IMG/VR virus record: IMGVR_UViG_3300001533_002237
Coordinates: 30,309-94,308 of that record
DNA from: a virus
Length of the DNA stretch: 64,000 nucleotides
Direction: 5' to 3' (one strand)
The notes under the pieces were generated by a model. That model ran no database searches, was not told the DNA's origin, and saw nothing but the letters and a program-made list of their open reading frames with translations. Shown here one piece after another: positions 9,631-18,481 of the stretch. The position numbers were made by a program, and so were the translations under genes. Within the stretch, counting starts at the first letter, position 1. Every line of letters begins with the position of its first letter.

Positions 9631-11151
9631 ATGACAAAAAAACGAAGTAATAATATGCAAAAAAGAATTGATAAAGCCATTGAGATTATCAATTATGGTA
9701 TTGAAAATAAATTATCGGCAAGAGAAGCAAGTGTTAAGTGTGGATATTCCAATACATATGTTAAGAACATAAAAGCAATGGTTTATCAGAAATTTAATGA
9801 AGGTGAATTAGAAATTAATCTTTATAATAAATTTGTTAATGCATATACTAAATATTCTCAGAATAAAACGTTTACAAATCAATATCAAAAAACTGAAGAA
9901 AAAAAGGATAATTACTCACAACCAAATAAAGAAAAAAATATTAATTATTCTGAACCAAATAAACCCAAAGATTTACCAAAAGTTGGTGATCGTGAAAGTT
10001 TTAAAGAAAAAGGTAATGAAGCAGAATATGAGTGGGTTGGTGGTAACAGTTATCCAGATGACCATGTAAAAACATTAGACGAATTACTTGCAGCATGTAA
10101 GGTTAATTCTGATGTATGGAAAGTAAAGGATTTTTTAATTAATAAATGGGATGTTACGAGTTGGAAACGTCATTATCCTGAAACAATTCAAAACTGGCAA
10201 GTTAAAGCACGTCTTGAACGTGATATTAAATTAGTTAAAGAAAAAATTGCTGGTGAAGTATTTCAAGAAATGACAAAAAATTATATTCCACCAACATTAT
10301 ATATGGATTGGGAAAGAAATAATATTGGCGGTGATGAAAAAAATTTACTTGAAATTTCAATATTTGATTTACATATTGGTAAATTGGCGTGGGGTGGTGA
10401 AACTTTTGAAAATTATGACGTTAAAATCGCACGTAAAAGATTTTTAACTTCAATACAAAAACTTCTTAAAGGTGCTAATGGTTTTAATTTTGATAGAATA
10501 TTATTTCCTGTTGGAAATGATTTTTTCAATAGTGATACTATGGAAAATACAACAACTAAAGGAATTCCACAAGATGAAGACCTTAGATGGCAAAAAACAT
10601 TTGATGTCGGTGTACGATTACTAATTGATGCAATAAATTTATTAAAACAAACAGGTGTTCCTGTAGATGTGGTTGTTATACCGGGTAATCATGATTTTGA
10701 ACGTAGTTATTACATGGGTAAGTATTTAGAGGCTTGGTTTAATACTGATAGGTTGGTTTCAATTAATAACGGAGCATCACCAAGAAAATATTATCGTTAT
10801 GGGAATTTATTACTTGGACTTACACATGGAAGTGAAGAAAAAGAAGCATCATTACCATTAATAATGGCAACTGATATAGAATCTAAGCCAATGTGGAGTG
10901 AAACAAAATTCCATGAATGGCATTTAGGACATATTCATAGAAAAAGGACTGTGCAATATGATATAAATAAATCAAGACTTTTAAATGAAGACTTAGGTGT
11001 TACAATTAGGTACTTATCAAGTTTAACAGGTACTGAAGAATGGCATCACAAAAAAGGATTTATTGGTTCAACAAAAGCAGCAGATGGGTTTTTGTGGAAC
11101 TATGAATTTGGTTTAGTCGCCACATTAAATAGTAATATTATTTTGGATTAG
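9631..11151 (+). CDS. Calcineurin-like metallophosphoesterase with N-terminal HTH-like region
   Basis: 506 residues. The C-terminal ~270 residues carry the metallophosphoesterase signature in order: FDLHIG, GNDFFNSD, GNHDFE, THGSEE and GHIH. All metal-binding motifs appear intact. The N-terminal ~60 residues (SAREASVKCGYSNTYVKNI) look like a helix-turn-helix resembling terminase-small-subunit or transposase HTH domains; a charged Asn/Lys-rich linker follows. Such phage proteins are usually listed as DNA repair exonuclease-like; substrate is unknown. It has its own host-type promoter. Confidence 0.75.
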   Translation: MTKKRSNNMQKRIDKAIEIINYGIENKLSAREASVKCGYSNTYVKNIKAMVYQKFNEGELEINLYNKFVNAYTKYSQNKTFTNQYQKTEEKKDNYSQPNKEKNINYSEPNKPKDLPKVGDRESFKEKGNEAEYEWVGGNSYPDDHVKTLDELLAACKVNSDVWKVKDFLINKWDVTSWKRHYPETIQNWQVKARLERDIKLVKEKIAGEVFQEMTKNYIPPTLYMDWERNNIGGDEKNLLEISIFDLHIGKLAWGGETFENYDVKIARKRFLTSIQKLLKGANGFNFDRILFPVGNDFFNSDTMENTTTKGIPQDEDLRWQKTFDVGVRLLIDAINLLKQTGVPVDVVVIPGNHDFERSYYMGKYLEAWFNTDRLVSINNGASPRKYYRYGNLLLGLTHGSEEKEASLPLIMATDIESKPMWSETKFHEWHLGHIHRKRTVQYDINKSRLLNEDLGVTIRYLSSLTGTEEWHHKKGFIGSTKAADGFLWNYEFGLVATLNSNIILD

Positions 11152-11247
11152 ATGTGATTTTTAATACAAATAAATTAATTTATGGTTAGACTGTGGATGA
11201 AATTATAAATAATAATAGAAAAATAAAAAATTTAATATTAGAATAAT

Positions 11248-11763
11248 ATGGCAAAAAAAGACATTATTAATTTAGCGAAAGGTAAGAAACCCGCTACAAA
11301 AAGGAAACTTACTGCAAAAAATAAAACTACAGCAGAGAAAAAAGTTGAAACTACTTTAACTCCTGAACAAGAAAGAGATTTAAAAGCGAAGGCAAAAGTT
11401 CAAGAATTACTTGAAGATTCATCAATCAATAAACTTACAAAAAAAGATGATTTAATTGAAATAGCTGAAACACCTGAAGAATCTGATAAACCAAAAGGTA
11501 TTGAATGGCTTGAAGAACAAGTAATATTATTAAGAGATAAAAATGAAAAACTTCAATTAGAATTAATTGAAGAAAAAGAGAAAAATAATGATGATGTTGT
11601 AAAAAAGAGTGTTATTGAATTATTTAATGAATTACAAGAAAATCATATTAAATTAGGTGTAGATAGTCAAGGAATTGGTAATTTTAGAATTTATTGTCCC
11701 GGATTTCTTAATCGCATGATAAAATTCTTTCCGTTTTTAAAAGAAATTAAAAGATATAATTAA
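11248..11763 (+). CDS. Hypothetical Lys-rich coiled-coil protein
   Basis: 171 residues. The first ~45 are very Lys/Thr/Ala-rich and basic, which suggests nucleic-acid contact. Residues about 85-120 form a likely coiled coil (WLEEQVILLRDKNEKLQLEL). The C-terminus is more compact and aromatic. No family recognised. About 100 bases without features separate it from the phosphoesterase gene. Confidence 0.6.
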   Translation: MAKKDIINLAKGKKPATKRKLTAKNKTTAEKKVETTLTPEQERDLKAKAKVQELLEDSSINKLTKKDDLIEIAETPEESDKPKGIEWLEEQVILLRDKNEKLQLELIEEKEKNNDDVVKKSVIELFNELQENHIKLGVDSQGIGNFRIYCPGFLNRMIKFFPFLKEIKRYN

Positions 11764-11773
11764 TTTAAAATAA

Positions 11774-12094
11774 TATTGGACTAAAGAAAAATGTAATATA
11801 GAAGCATTAAAATATAATTCAAGAAGCGAATTTTATTATAAAAATAATAAAATATATGCAGCAGCACAAAGATATGGATGGTTAGATGAGATATGCCAAC
11901 ATATGATACCGAAAATTCATTATTGGACTATCAATGAAATAAAAATAATTGCATTTAAATATAAATCAAGAAATGAATTTCAATTAAAAAATAAGGCTGC
12001 ATATGTTTGGGCAATAAGACATAATATTTTAGATGAAGTATGTTCACACATGCCCTCTATGTTAAGGAATAACCAATATAATAAATTTATATGA
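11774..12094 (+). pseudogene. Remnant of a mobile W-T-K-E-K-C repeat protein
   Basis: Directly after a TAA (11771-11773) the frame reads YWTKEKC, then ALKY, EF, AY-like and WLDEICQHM, then a second copy beginning HYWTINEIK and ending LDEVCSHM. These are two copies of the ~43-residue module found four times in the GIY-YIG gene at 19850. No start codon precedes the first copy; the first ATG is at 11903, inside the fragment. There is no nuclease domain. It is most likely the 3' remnant of a decayed homing-endonuclease gene. Its end overlaps the primase ATG. Confidence 0.6.
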
Positions 12095-13176
12095 AAAATG
12101 TTATAGGTCAAGAATTTCATTCAATAATTGAAAATATTTTTAAAGATGTTAAGGGATTAAACGTATCGGAACAACTTCAAGTAAATTGTCCTCGTTGTCA
12201 AGAACGTGAGGGACTTTTATACCCAGATGGTAAATATAATCTTGAAATTAATACTAAACGCAAAATATTTTCATGTTGGAAATGTGATGAACCTAAATTT
12301 AGTGGTTCATTAGGTAGACTTATTCGAACATTTGGTACTAGTATTGATTATGAACTATATAAATCATATGCTGGAATTTTTCATGATTATGATTTTAATG
12401 AAGATGAAAAAGAATTTCTTCAAGTAAAATTACCTGAAGAAATGATTTATTTTTCACAAATGGACATTAATAATCCAGACCATTTTAAAGCCTATAATTA
12501 TTTAGTTAATGAAAGAAAAATAAACCGAGATATTATTTTAAGATATCGACTTGGTTTTTGTACTACTGGAAAATATGCCAATAGAATAATAATTCCATCA
12601 TTTGATAAAAGTGGTGAAGTTAATTATTTTGTTGGTAGATATTATGGCGATGACCAAAAAACTAAGAAAAAATTACCTTATCTCAACCCTAAAGCCGATA
12701 AAAATACAATTATTTTTAATGAAGGTTTAATTAATTGGGATTCAACAGTTTATCTTGTTGAAGGTGTATTTGATATGCTTTCTTTTCCAGTAAATACAAC
12801 ACCTATGTTAGGGAAAACATTATCAACAATATTATTCATGAAATTGAAAGAATTAAAACCTAATGTTGTTATTTTATTAGACCCAGATGCTTATAAAAAT
12901 AGTGTTGAGTTATATTATATGTTAGAAACTATTTACATAGGATGTGAAGAAAGGGTTAAGTTAGTTAAACTTCCAACTAATGAAGATTTAGATGAACTTA
13001 GAAAAAATCAAGGGATTGATGTTGTTATTAAGATTCTATATGGTGCAAGAGATTTAATTATAGATGATTACTTTATTCAAAAATTACAAAAACCATATGA
13101 AAAAGGTGCAGGAAGATACGGAAATTATTCAAAATATTTTGAAGGGAAATCCAAAAGCACAAGAAATATTATATAA
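12091..13176 (+). CDS. DnaG-type DNA primase
   Basis: 361 residues. The N-terminus has a zinc-binding CPRC...CWKC motif (about residues 31-70), followed by a DnaG-like catalytic region and a TOPRIM domain: VYLVEGVFD (Glu) near residue 220 and VVILLDPDA (Asp-x-Asp) near 265. It makes RNA primers for phage DNA replication. It is shorter than bacterial DnaG and lacks an obvious C-terminal helicase-binding domain, as in phage primases. The last 80 bases overlap the sigma-factor gene in another frame, which implies translational coupling. Confidence 0.85.
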   Translation: MKNVIGQEFHSIIENIFKDVKGLNVSEQLQVNCPRCQEREGLLYPDGKYNLEINTKRKIFSCWKCDEPKFSGSLGRLIRTFGTSIDYELYKSYAGIFHDYDFNEDEKEFLQVKLPEEMIYFSQMDINNPDHFKAYNYLVNERKINRDIILRYRLGFCTTGKYANRIIIPSFDKSGEVNYFVGRYYGDDQKTKKKLPYLNPKADKNTIIFNEGLINWDSTVYLVEGVFDMLSFPVNTTPMLGKTLSTILFMKLKELKPNVVILLDPDAYKNSVELYYMLETIYIGCEERVKLVKLPTNEDLDELRKNQGIDVVIKILYGARDLIIDDYFIQKLQKPYEKGAGRYGNYSKYFEGKSKSTRNII

Positions 13177-13723
13177 TAAATATAAAATTATTGTTAAAAA
13201 CTTTATAAAAAGTAAATATTCTAATATTAATGATATTGATGATGATGTTTCAGAAATCATGATTAAAGTAATTATGAATTTAGAGTCATTTGATGTTAAT
13301 AAATCAAAATTTAAATCATGGGTTTTTAGTATAGCTAAAAATTATATGATTGATAAATGGAGAAATAATTCAATTACTTTAACTGGTAATAATACTAATT
13401 GTGTAATTTCATATACTACTGGTGATTCGTATTATGATAATATTTCAACAAGTTACATAAATGCAACTAGTGATATGTTTACTAATTCAACATCAATAAA
13501 TAATACTGCTGATTATGATTTTGAAAATTGTAGTTCAATAAGTTATATTACTAATCAATTAACACCACAAGACTATACATTACTTAATATGAAATATATT
13601 CAAGGTTATAATTATAATGAAATTGGTTGTGAATTTAATCTTACAAGTTCTACTATTAGCAATAGAATAAATTATATTAAAACTAAATTAAAAAAAGATA
13701 ATCCTGAAATAATATATGAATAA
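13097..13723 (+). CDS. Phage ECF-type sigma factor
   Basis: 208 residues from ATG 13097 (chosen because the in-frame extension upstream lies deep inside the primase gene). Region 2 is visible at about residues 25-90 (DDVSEIMIKVI, then FKSWVFSIAKNYMIDKWR) and region 4 at about 155-200 (LTPQDYTLLNMKYIQGY, then NEIGCEFNLTSSTISNRI). The linker between them is unusually long and rich in Asn, Ser and Thr. It should recruit host RNA polymerase to phage promoters; the GTATTTATA motif is the obvious candidate target. The gene overlaps primase by 80 bp and ends in a strong terminator. Confidence 0.8.
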   Translation: MKKVQEDTEIIQNILKGNPKAQEILYNKYKIIVKNFIKSKYSNINDIDDDVSEIMIKVIMNLESFDVNKSKFKSWVFSIAKNYMIDKWRNNSITLTGNNTNCVISYTTGDSYYDNISTSYINATSDMFTNSTSINNTADYDFENCSSISYITNQLTPQDYTLLNMKYIQGYNYNEIGCEFNLTSSTISNRINYIKTKLKKDNPEIIYE

Positions 13724-13752
13724 AAAAGGTGTCGATATAGACACCTTTTTTG
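13722..13752. terminator. Bidirectional rho-independent terminator
   Basis: A 12-bp stem AAAAAAGGTGTC / GACACCTTTTTT around a GATATA loop has A/T tracts on both sides. It lies between the sigma-factor gene (+) and the convergent Hsp20 gene (-) and can serve both. Confidence 0.9.
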
Positions 13753-13768
13753 TTAAGAAAAATAAAAA

Positions 13769-14188
13769 TTAGTTAATTTTAATTGTCTTACTTAACTTCG
13801 TTTTTTCATTTTTTGGAATTTTTATTGAAAGAATTCCATCGCTGAACGAAGCATCTATTTTATCAGCGATTACGTTCTGTGGTAACGTAAATGATTTCTT
13901 AAAATGACCATAAAAACTACCTTTACGATTGTATTTTATTTCTTCATCAGCAGTACGTTCACCTTCGATTGTTAATATATTATTATCAACATCTAATTTA
14001 ATGTTTTCTTTTTTAAATCCAGCTAAAGCATAATCAACAATATACTCATTATCTTTTTCAACAATATCATAGTCAGGAATAATTGTGTTAACAGGAATAT
14101 CAAGATTAAACATACTATCATCGAAGAAACTGTCAAAAAGATTTAATATTCCATTTTGAGGTTTTGAGTATTTCATTAATGTTGTCAT
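13769..14188 (-). CDS. Small heat shock protein Hsp20
   Basis: 139 residues with a clear alpha-crystallin domain: DYDIVEKDNEYIVDYALAGFKKENI, then ILTIEGER, then a closing DGILSIKIPK strand (about residues 118-127). The N-terminus NGILNLFDSFFDD and the C-terminal tail fit the family. ATP-independent holdase; phages of the T4 superfamily often carry one, probably to help virion protein folding. It is an isolated minus-strand gene between two plus-strand blocks with its own upstream region (14189-14300). Confidence 0.9.
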   Translation of the reverse strand: MTTLMKYSKPQNGILNLFDSFFDDSMFNLDIPVNTIIPDYDIVEKDNEYIVDYALAGFKKENIKLDVDNNILTIEGERTADEEIKYNRKGSFYGHFKKSFTLPQNVIADKIDASFSDGILSIKIPKNEKTKLSKTIKIN

Positions 14189-14262
14189 AATTTAAATTTT
14201 TTTAATTAATATTATTATTATTTTCTAAAAACCTTACCAATAATATGCCAAAAGAAATTTTT

Positions 14263-14306
14263 ATGACATATTTTCATTTTGTCAATGTCATAAAAAAAAT
14301 GTGACA
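14263..14306. promoter_or_regulatory. Cluster of TGACA/TGTCA sites in a divergent intergenic region
   Basis: Four copies of TGACA or its complement TGTCA (14264, 14280, 14286 and 14302) lie within 44 bp between the divergent Hsp20 and GIY-YIG genes. The last two form an inverted repeat around an A-rich spacer. This looks like an operator; the binding protein is unknown. Confidence 0.35.
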
Positions 14307-14315
14307 GTATTTATC
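14307..14315 (+). promoter_or_regulatory. Variant late promoter element GTATTTATC
   Basis: One mismatch to GTATTTATA, 9 bp before ATG 14325. Confidence 0.4.
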
Positions 14316-14324
14316 TTAAAAACT

Positions 14325-15065
14325 ATGAAAAAAATATCTATTACGTTATCAAATAAATTATATAATAAAATTAATGAAATTAGACATGATTTATCTAAAA
14401 TAGAAAATTATAATATTAGTTTTGATGAAATTATTGAAGAAAGTATAATGAATCATTTCAATATAAAATTAATTGATATAAATGATGATGTTGAAATTAT
14501 TGATAATAAATTAGTTAATGCAATCAATCAATCAAATAATCATAACAATTATTATATCTATGTTTATTTTAATGAAAGAAAAAAATGTAATATTAAAGTA
14601 GGTGATTATATTTTTACTTCTGAACCAATATATATTGGAAAAGGGTTAAATAATAGGATGTTTGAATTAAGTAATCGAGATAATAATCTAATTGATTTTA
14701 TTGATGAATTAAAAAGTACAAATGAATTTTCATCAGTTAAATTAATTAATGATTTAACTAAAGAAAATGCATTTTATTATGAACAAATGTTTATTAGTTC
14801 AATTGGTAGATTAAATAATGGTACAGGAACATTATATAATAAAAATGGTGGAAATTTAAATATTTTAAAAAAAGAAATTGATTCAAACAATTATGAATTA
14901 AATATTGAGTATAATTTAGGAAAAATGATATTAGATTCTTTAAATAAAACAAAAAATATGTCAAAAACAGCAAAAGAACTGAATATTAATCTTAGAACAC
15001 TTTATAGAAAATTAGATAAATATTCAATAAAAAAATATGGTGATAATTGGGTTATTTTAAAATAG
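14325..15065 (+). CDS. LEM3-like GIY-YIG endonuclease with C-terminal HTH
   Basis: 246 residues from ATG 14325 (MKKISITLS). The central domain opens YYIYVYFNERKK and continues EPIYIGKGLNNRM: the split GIY...YIG of the LEM3-like branch, where a longer segment separates the two strands. Downstream Glu in ENAFYYEQMF and GLxxGG-like NKNGGN fit the fold. The C-terminus (SKTAKELNINLRTLYRKLDKY) is a Fis-type helix-turn-helix. The N-terminus could be a small helical DNA-binding part. Probably a homing endonuclease inserted upstream of the recombination gene. Confidence 0.75.
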   Translation: MKKISITLSNKLYNKINEIRHDLSKIENYNISFDEIIEESIMNHFNIKLIDINDDVEIIDNKLVNAINQSNNHNNYYIYVYFNERKKCNIKVGDYIFTSEPIYIGKGLNNRMFELSNRDNNLIDFIDELKSTNEFSSVKLINDLTKENAFYYEQMFISSIGRLNNGTGTLYNKNGGNLNILKKEIDSNNYELNIEYNLGKMILDSLNKTKNMSKTAKELNINLRTLYRKLDKYSIKKYGDNWVILK

Positions 15066-15097
15066 TTTGTATATTATCGTTCTTTTAGATATATTTG
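15066..15097 (+). promoter_or_regulatory. Bacteroidota housekeeping-type promoter
   Basis: TTTG (15066-15069), 20 bases, TATATTTG (15090-15097): a near-perfect match to the Bacteroidota -33/-7 consensus, 16 bp before ATG 15114. Confidence 0.8.
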
Positions 15098-15113
15098 TAA
15101 AAAAAATAAAATA

Positions 15114-18100
15114 ATGAATATAAGAACAATATGTCATATGGCTGACATTCACATTCGTAAAACACCTACAAGAAATGATGAATATCAGGAAGTTTTTGAT
15201 AGAACTATTGATTCAATTAGTAATAATAAACCAGACAGAATTGTAATTGTTGGTGACCTCGTTCACGACTACCTTGACCTTCAGGGTGAACAATTAATAA
15301 TGGCAAATGACTTTCTAAAGAAATTAGCTAAGATTGCTCCTGTTAGAATAACAAGGGGAAATCATGATTGTAGAAAGAAAAATTTAAAGCGTGTTGATAG
15401 CATTAAAGCAATAGTTAAAACTCTTGGTGATTATGATGTAATTTATTATGAAAAAACAGGGTTTTATACTGATGATAATATTATTTGGGTTATCTGGCAT
15501 CATGGTGAATCAAAAAATAATCCTTGGAAAACTAAAGAAGGTAAAAAGATTAATGCATATAAAACCGAAAGTGGCTTAACTACAGTTGATTTATTTCATG
15601 ACCCAATAACAGGTTGTATTTCTACAACAGATTTTGAAATGAAAAGTAAGTCTTATTATAAGATTAGTGATTTCAAAGGTGATATTTCGATGTTTGGTGA
15701 TATTCATAGAATGCAATTTTTAGATAAGAAAAAAACTAAGGCATATTGTGGTTCATTAATAGCACAAAATATTAGTGAAGGTGATGATGCTTTTCATGGT
15801 TATTTATTATGGGATATTGAAAAACTAGAAGCAATACAAGTTCCGATTCATAATGACTATTCATATCATAATATTAAGATAACACCATATACTGATTTTG
15901 AAGATTTAGATTTTGAAATTGATAACTCAACTAAATTTATGAGAATTAGATTTGTTTGGGCAACACTACCGCAAACAAGAACAAAGGAAAATGAAAGAAA
16001 GGTTATTGAATATATTAAATCTAAATATAAAAATATAACTATTTCACATAAAAATGAATTTATTGAAAACGATAATGTTGATATTAATGAAACGATTACA
16101 TTAGAAAATGTAACTGATAAGGCTGTTCAACAAGAAATATTTAAAGAGTATTTGGAGAAGATTGGAACTGACGAACAACTAATTAAAGATATCCTTGCTC
16201 TTGATGAAGAAATTCTTAAAGAAATTGATGTTTTTGATGAACAAAGTATTGAGTGGGACATTATAAAATTTGGTGGTAATAATTTTATGTCTTATGAAAA
16301 ACTAGATATTGACTGGCGAGAATTAGATGGTTTATTTCAGATTACTGGTGAAAATACTGCTGGTAAGACTACTATAATGAAAATAATTACTTATATATTA
16401 TTTGGTAAAACACTTGAAACTGAAAATAGAGTTAAGTTCGGTGATAAACGTTTTGTAAATAATAGAAATAATGCCAGTTTTACTGATGCATATTTGGTGC
16501 TTGAAGCCAATGGTGAATATTTTGGTATAAAAAAGAAAACTGAAATCAATAAAAATAAAAGTGGTGATATTATTGGTACACCAACAAGTCTTAGTTATTA
16601 TATACTTGCAAGTCCTGATGATGAAATGAACGATGATTCTGCATTAGAAAAACTTGATGAAGACCATAGAATAAAAACTCAAAAGAAAATTAATTCGATT
16701 ATTGGTACGTATGATAATTTCATGCGAATTGTAATGACGACTTCCGATACACTTAATAAAATATTATCCAATGATATGGCAGATTTTATTGATTCGTTAT
16801 TATATGATAGTGGTCTCGATATTTTTGATAAAAAACTTGAAGGTCTTAAAACTTATCAAAAAAGAATTAATGAAAAACCAAAAATAGTATGTAATGTTGA
16901 AACAACAACAAATCAAAATACAATATTAAATCAAGAAATCAAAGTACTTCAAAATGAAATTATTGAAATTGAAGAAAACCGACTTCCTGATATTAAAAAA
17001 AGAATTAGTACTGGTCGTGATTATATTGAAACACTAACAAAAAAATTATATCAAATAGACCCTGAAATATACAATTTAGACGTAGATATTGCACGAGAAG
17101 ATATAAGTGACAATCAAAAGAATATCGTTGAAATAAAGGCACGTAAAATGGTTTTACATCAAAGTATTAATAATTTAAAAGAAACTTATGATGAAAATAG
17201 ATTGAATGAGTTAATTGAAAAACGTGATAATCATAAACAACTAGTATATGATAAAAAATTAGAAATTAAATCACTAGAACGTCAAAAATCTGAATATGAA
17301 CATAAAATTGAAGTAATTAATGGAAGTATTTTTATATTAAAAAAAGATGGTGGAAAATTAAAAGATGAAATAGTTGTTTTAAAAAACAGCAAAGTTTGTA
17401 GTCAGTGTGGACAAGTTATTGATAAAAAAGAACATCAAGACCATATAATTAAAATGGTTGGGTTAAAAGAAACTGAAATGTTTAATATCGTAAAAGAAAT
17501 TAAAGAACATGAAAACGATATAAATGTTAATTGGAAGCCATTAATTAATAAATGTAACAAAGACATTACCAAAATTGATGAAGAAATTATTCAATTAGGA
17601 CTTGATATGGAAGACATTTTAACTGAGATAGGTACTCTAACTAATGACCAAAATGATGTTAATAAATGCAAACAATTTCAATCTGAATTGGATTTAATAC
17701 CGACACGTATTCAAAATGAAGAACTAAAAATTAATATTTTAAAACAAAAGATTAATCAACATGAAAATAGTTTAAAACAAATTGAAGAAAATAAGCGAAT
17801 TGAAAAAGGAATTGTTGCAGCTAAAGAAAGAGTTGAAAGTCTTGTAATTGATGAAAATGATTATAAAGAAGATATTTTCATAAAAAAAACAAGTATTGGT
17901 GAAAAACAAATAAAAATAAAGGATAATGAAAAATTAGTTTCTGAATATAAAGTACAAGAATATCAAAATAATGTTATGAGTCTTTATAAAAAATGTGTTC
18001 ATCGTGATGGAATTCCGAGACAAATGTTAACAAATTATATTATACCAAAAATTAATGTTACATTAGAAAATATTTTAAGTGTTGCACAATTTAAAGTATG

Positions 18101-18446
18101 GCTTGATGTTGATGACCTTAGACCTAAATTAATATATAATGACAGACCAAATTCGATTATTGATTGTATTAGTGCAAGTGGTAAAGAAAGAACATTTTCA
18201 AGTGTTGTTTTAAAATTTGCTTTAAATAAAGTTAATGTAAAAGCAAAACCGAATATTTTTTTATTAGATGAAGTAATGGGTAAATTAGATGAAAATAGTG
18301 TTGAAGAATTTATTGAAATATTATTATTAATTAAACAAAAAATGAAAAAAGTATTAGTAATTGAACACAGAACTAATATCGAACCAGATTACTTAATTGA
18401 TGTTAATGTTAATAATGAAGGAATATCAAGTTTAAGTATTGAATAA
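15114..18446 (+). CDS. Single-chain Mre11-Rad50 (T4 gp47-gp46-like) fusion
   Basis: 1110 residues. Residues 1-~385 are an Mre11/SbcD nuclease: MADIHIR (metal ligands), VGDLVHD, RGNHD near 82, WHH near 129 and FGDIHRM near 195. From ~390 on it is a Rad50/SbcC ATPase: Walker A GENTAGKTT near 412, long coiled coils, a zinc hook CSQC at about 762-765, then a signature-like SGKERT and Walker B IFLLDEVMGKLD near 1047. Both halves look complete. In T4 these are two proteins that process DNA ends for recombination-dependent replication. A continuous frame through both is unusual. It is transcribed from a host-type promoter, so probably early. Confidence 0.88.
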   Translation: MNIRTICHMADIHIRKTPTRNDEYQEVFDRTIDSISNNKPDRIVIVGDLVHDYLDLQGEQLIMANDFLKKLAKIAPVRITRGNHDCRKKNLKRVDSIKAIVKTLGDYDVIYYEKTGFYTDDNIIWVIWHHGESKNNPWKTKEGKKINAYKTESGLTTVDLFHDPITGCISTTDFEMKSKSYYKISDFKGDISMFGDIHRMQFLDKKKTKAYCGSLIAQNISEGDDAFHGYLLWDIEKLEAIQVPIHNDYSYHNIKITPYTDFEDLDFEIDNSTKFMRIRFVWATLPQTRTKENERKVIEYIKSKYKNITISHKNEFIENDNVDINETITLENVTDKAVQQEIFKEYLEKIGTDEQLIKDILALDEEILKEIDVFDEQSIEWDIIKFGGNNFMSYEKLDIDWRELDGLFQITGENTAGKTTIMKIITYILFGKTLETENRVKFGDKRFVNNRNNASFTDAYLVLEANGEYFGIKKKTEINKNKSGDIIGTPTSLSYYILASPDDEMNDDSALEKLDEDHRIKTQKKINSIIGTYDNFMRIVMTTSDTLNKILSNDMADFIDSLLYDSGLDIFDKKLEGLKTYQKRINEKPKIVCNVETTTNQNTILNQEIKVLQNEIIEIEENRLPDIKKRISTGRDYIETLTKKLYQIDPEIYNLDVDIAREDISDNQKNIVEIKARKMVLHQSINNLKETYDENRLNELIEKRDNHKQLVYDKKLEIKSLERQKSEYEHKIEVINGSIFILKKDGGKLKDEIVVLKNSKVCSQCGQVIDKKEHQDHIIKMVGLKETEMFNIVKEIKEHENDINVNWKPLINKCNKDITKIDEEIIQLGLDMEDILTEIGTLTNDQNDVNKCKQFQSELDLIPTRIQNEELKINILKQKINQHENSLKQIEENKRIEKGIVAAKERVESLVIDENDYKEDIFIKKTSIGEKQIKIKDNEKLVSEYKVQEYQNNVMSLYKKCVHRDGIPRQMLTNYIIPKINVTLENILSVAQFKVWLDVDDLRPKLIYNDRPNSIIDCISASGKERTFSSVVLKFALNKVNVKAKPNIFLLDEVMGKLDENSVEEFIEILLLIKQKMKKVLVIEHRTNIEPDYLIDVNVNNEGISSLSIE

Positions 18447-18481
18447 AACATAATTATTACTATTTATTGTAAACGAAAAAA

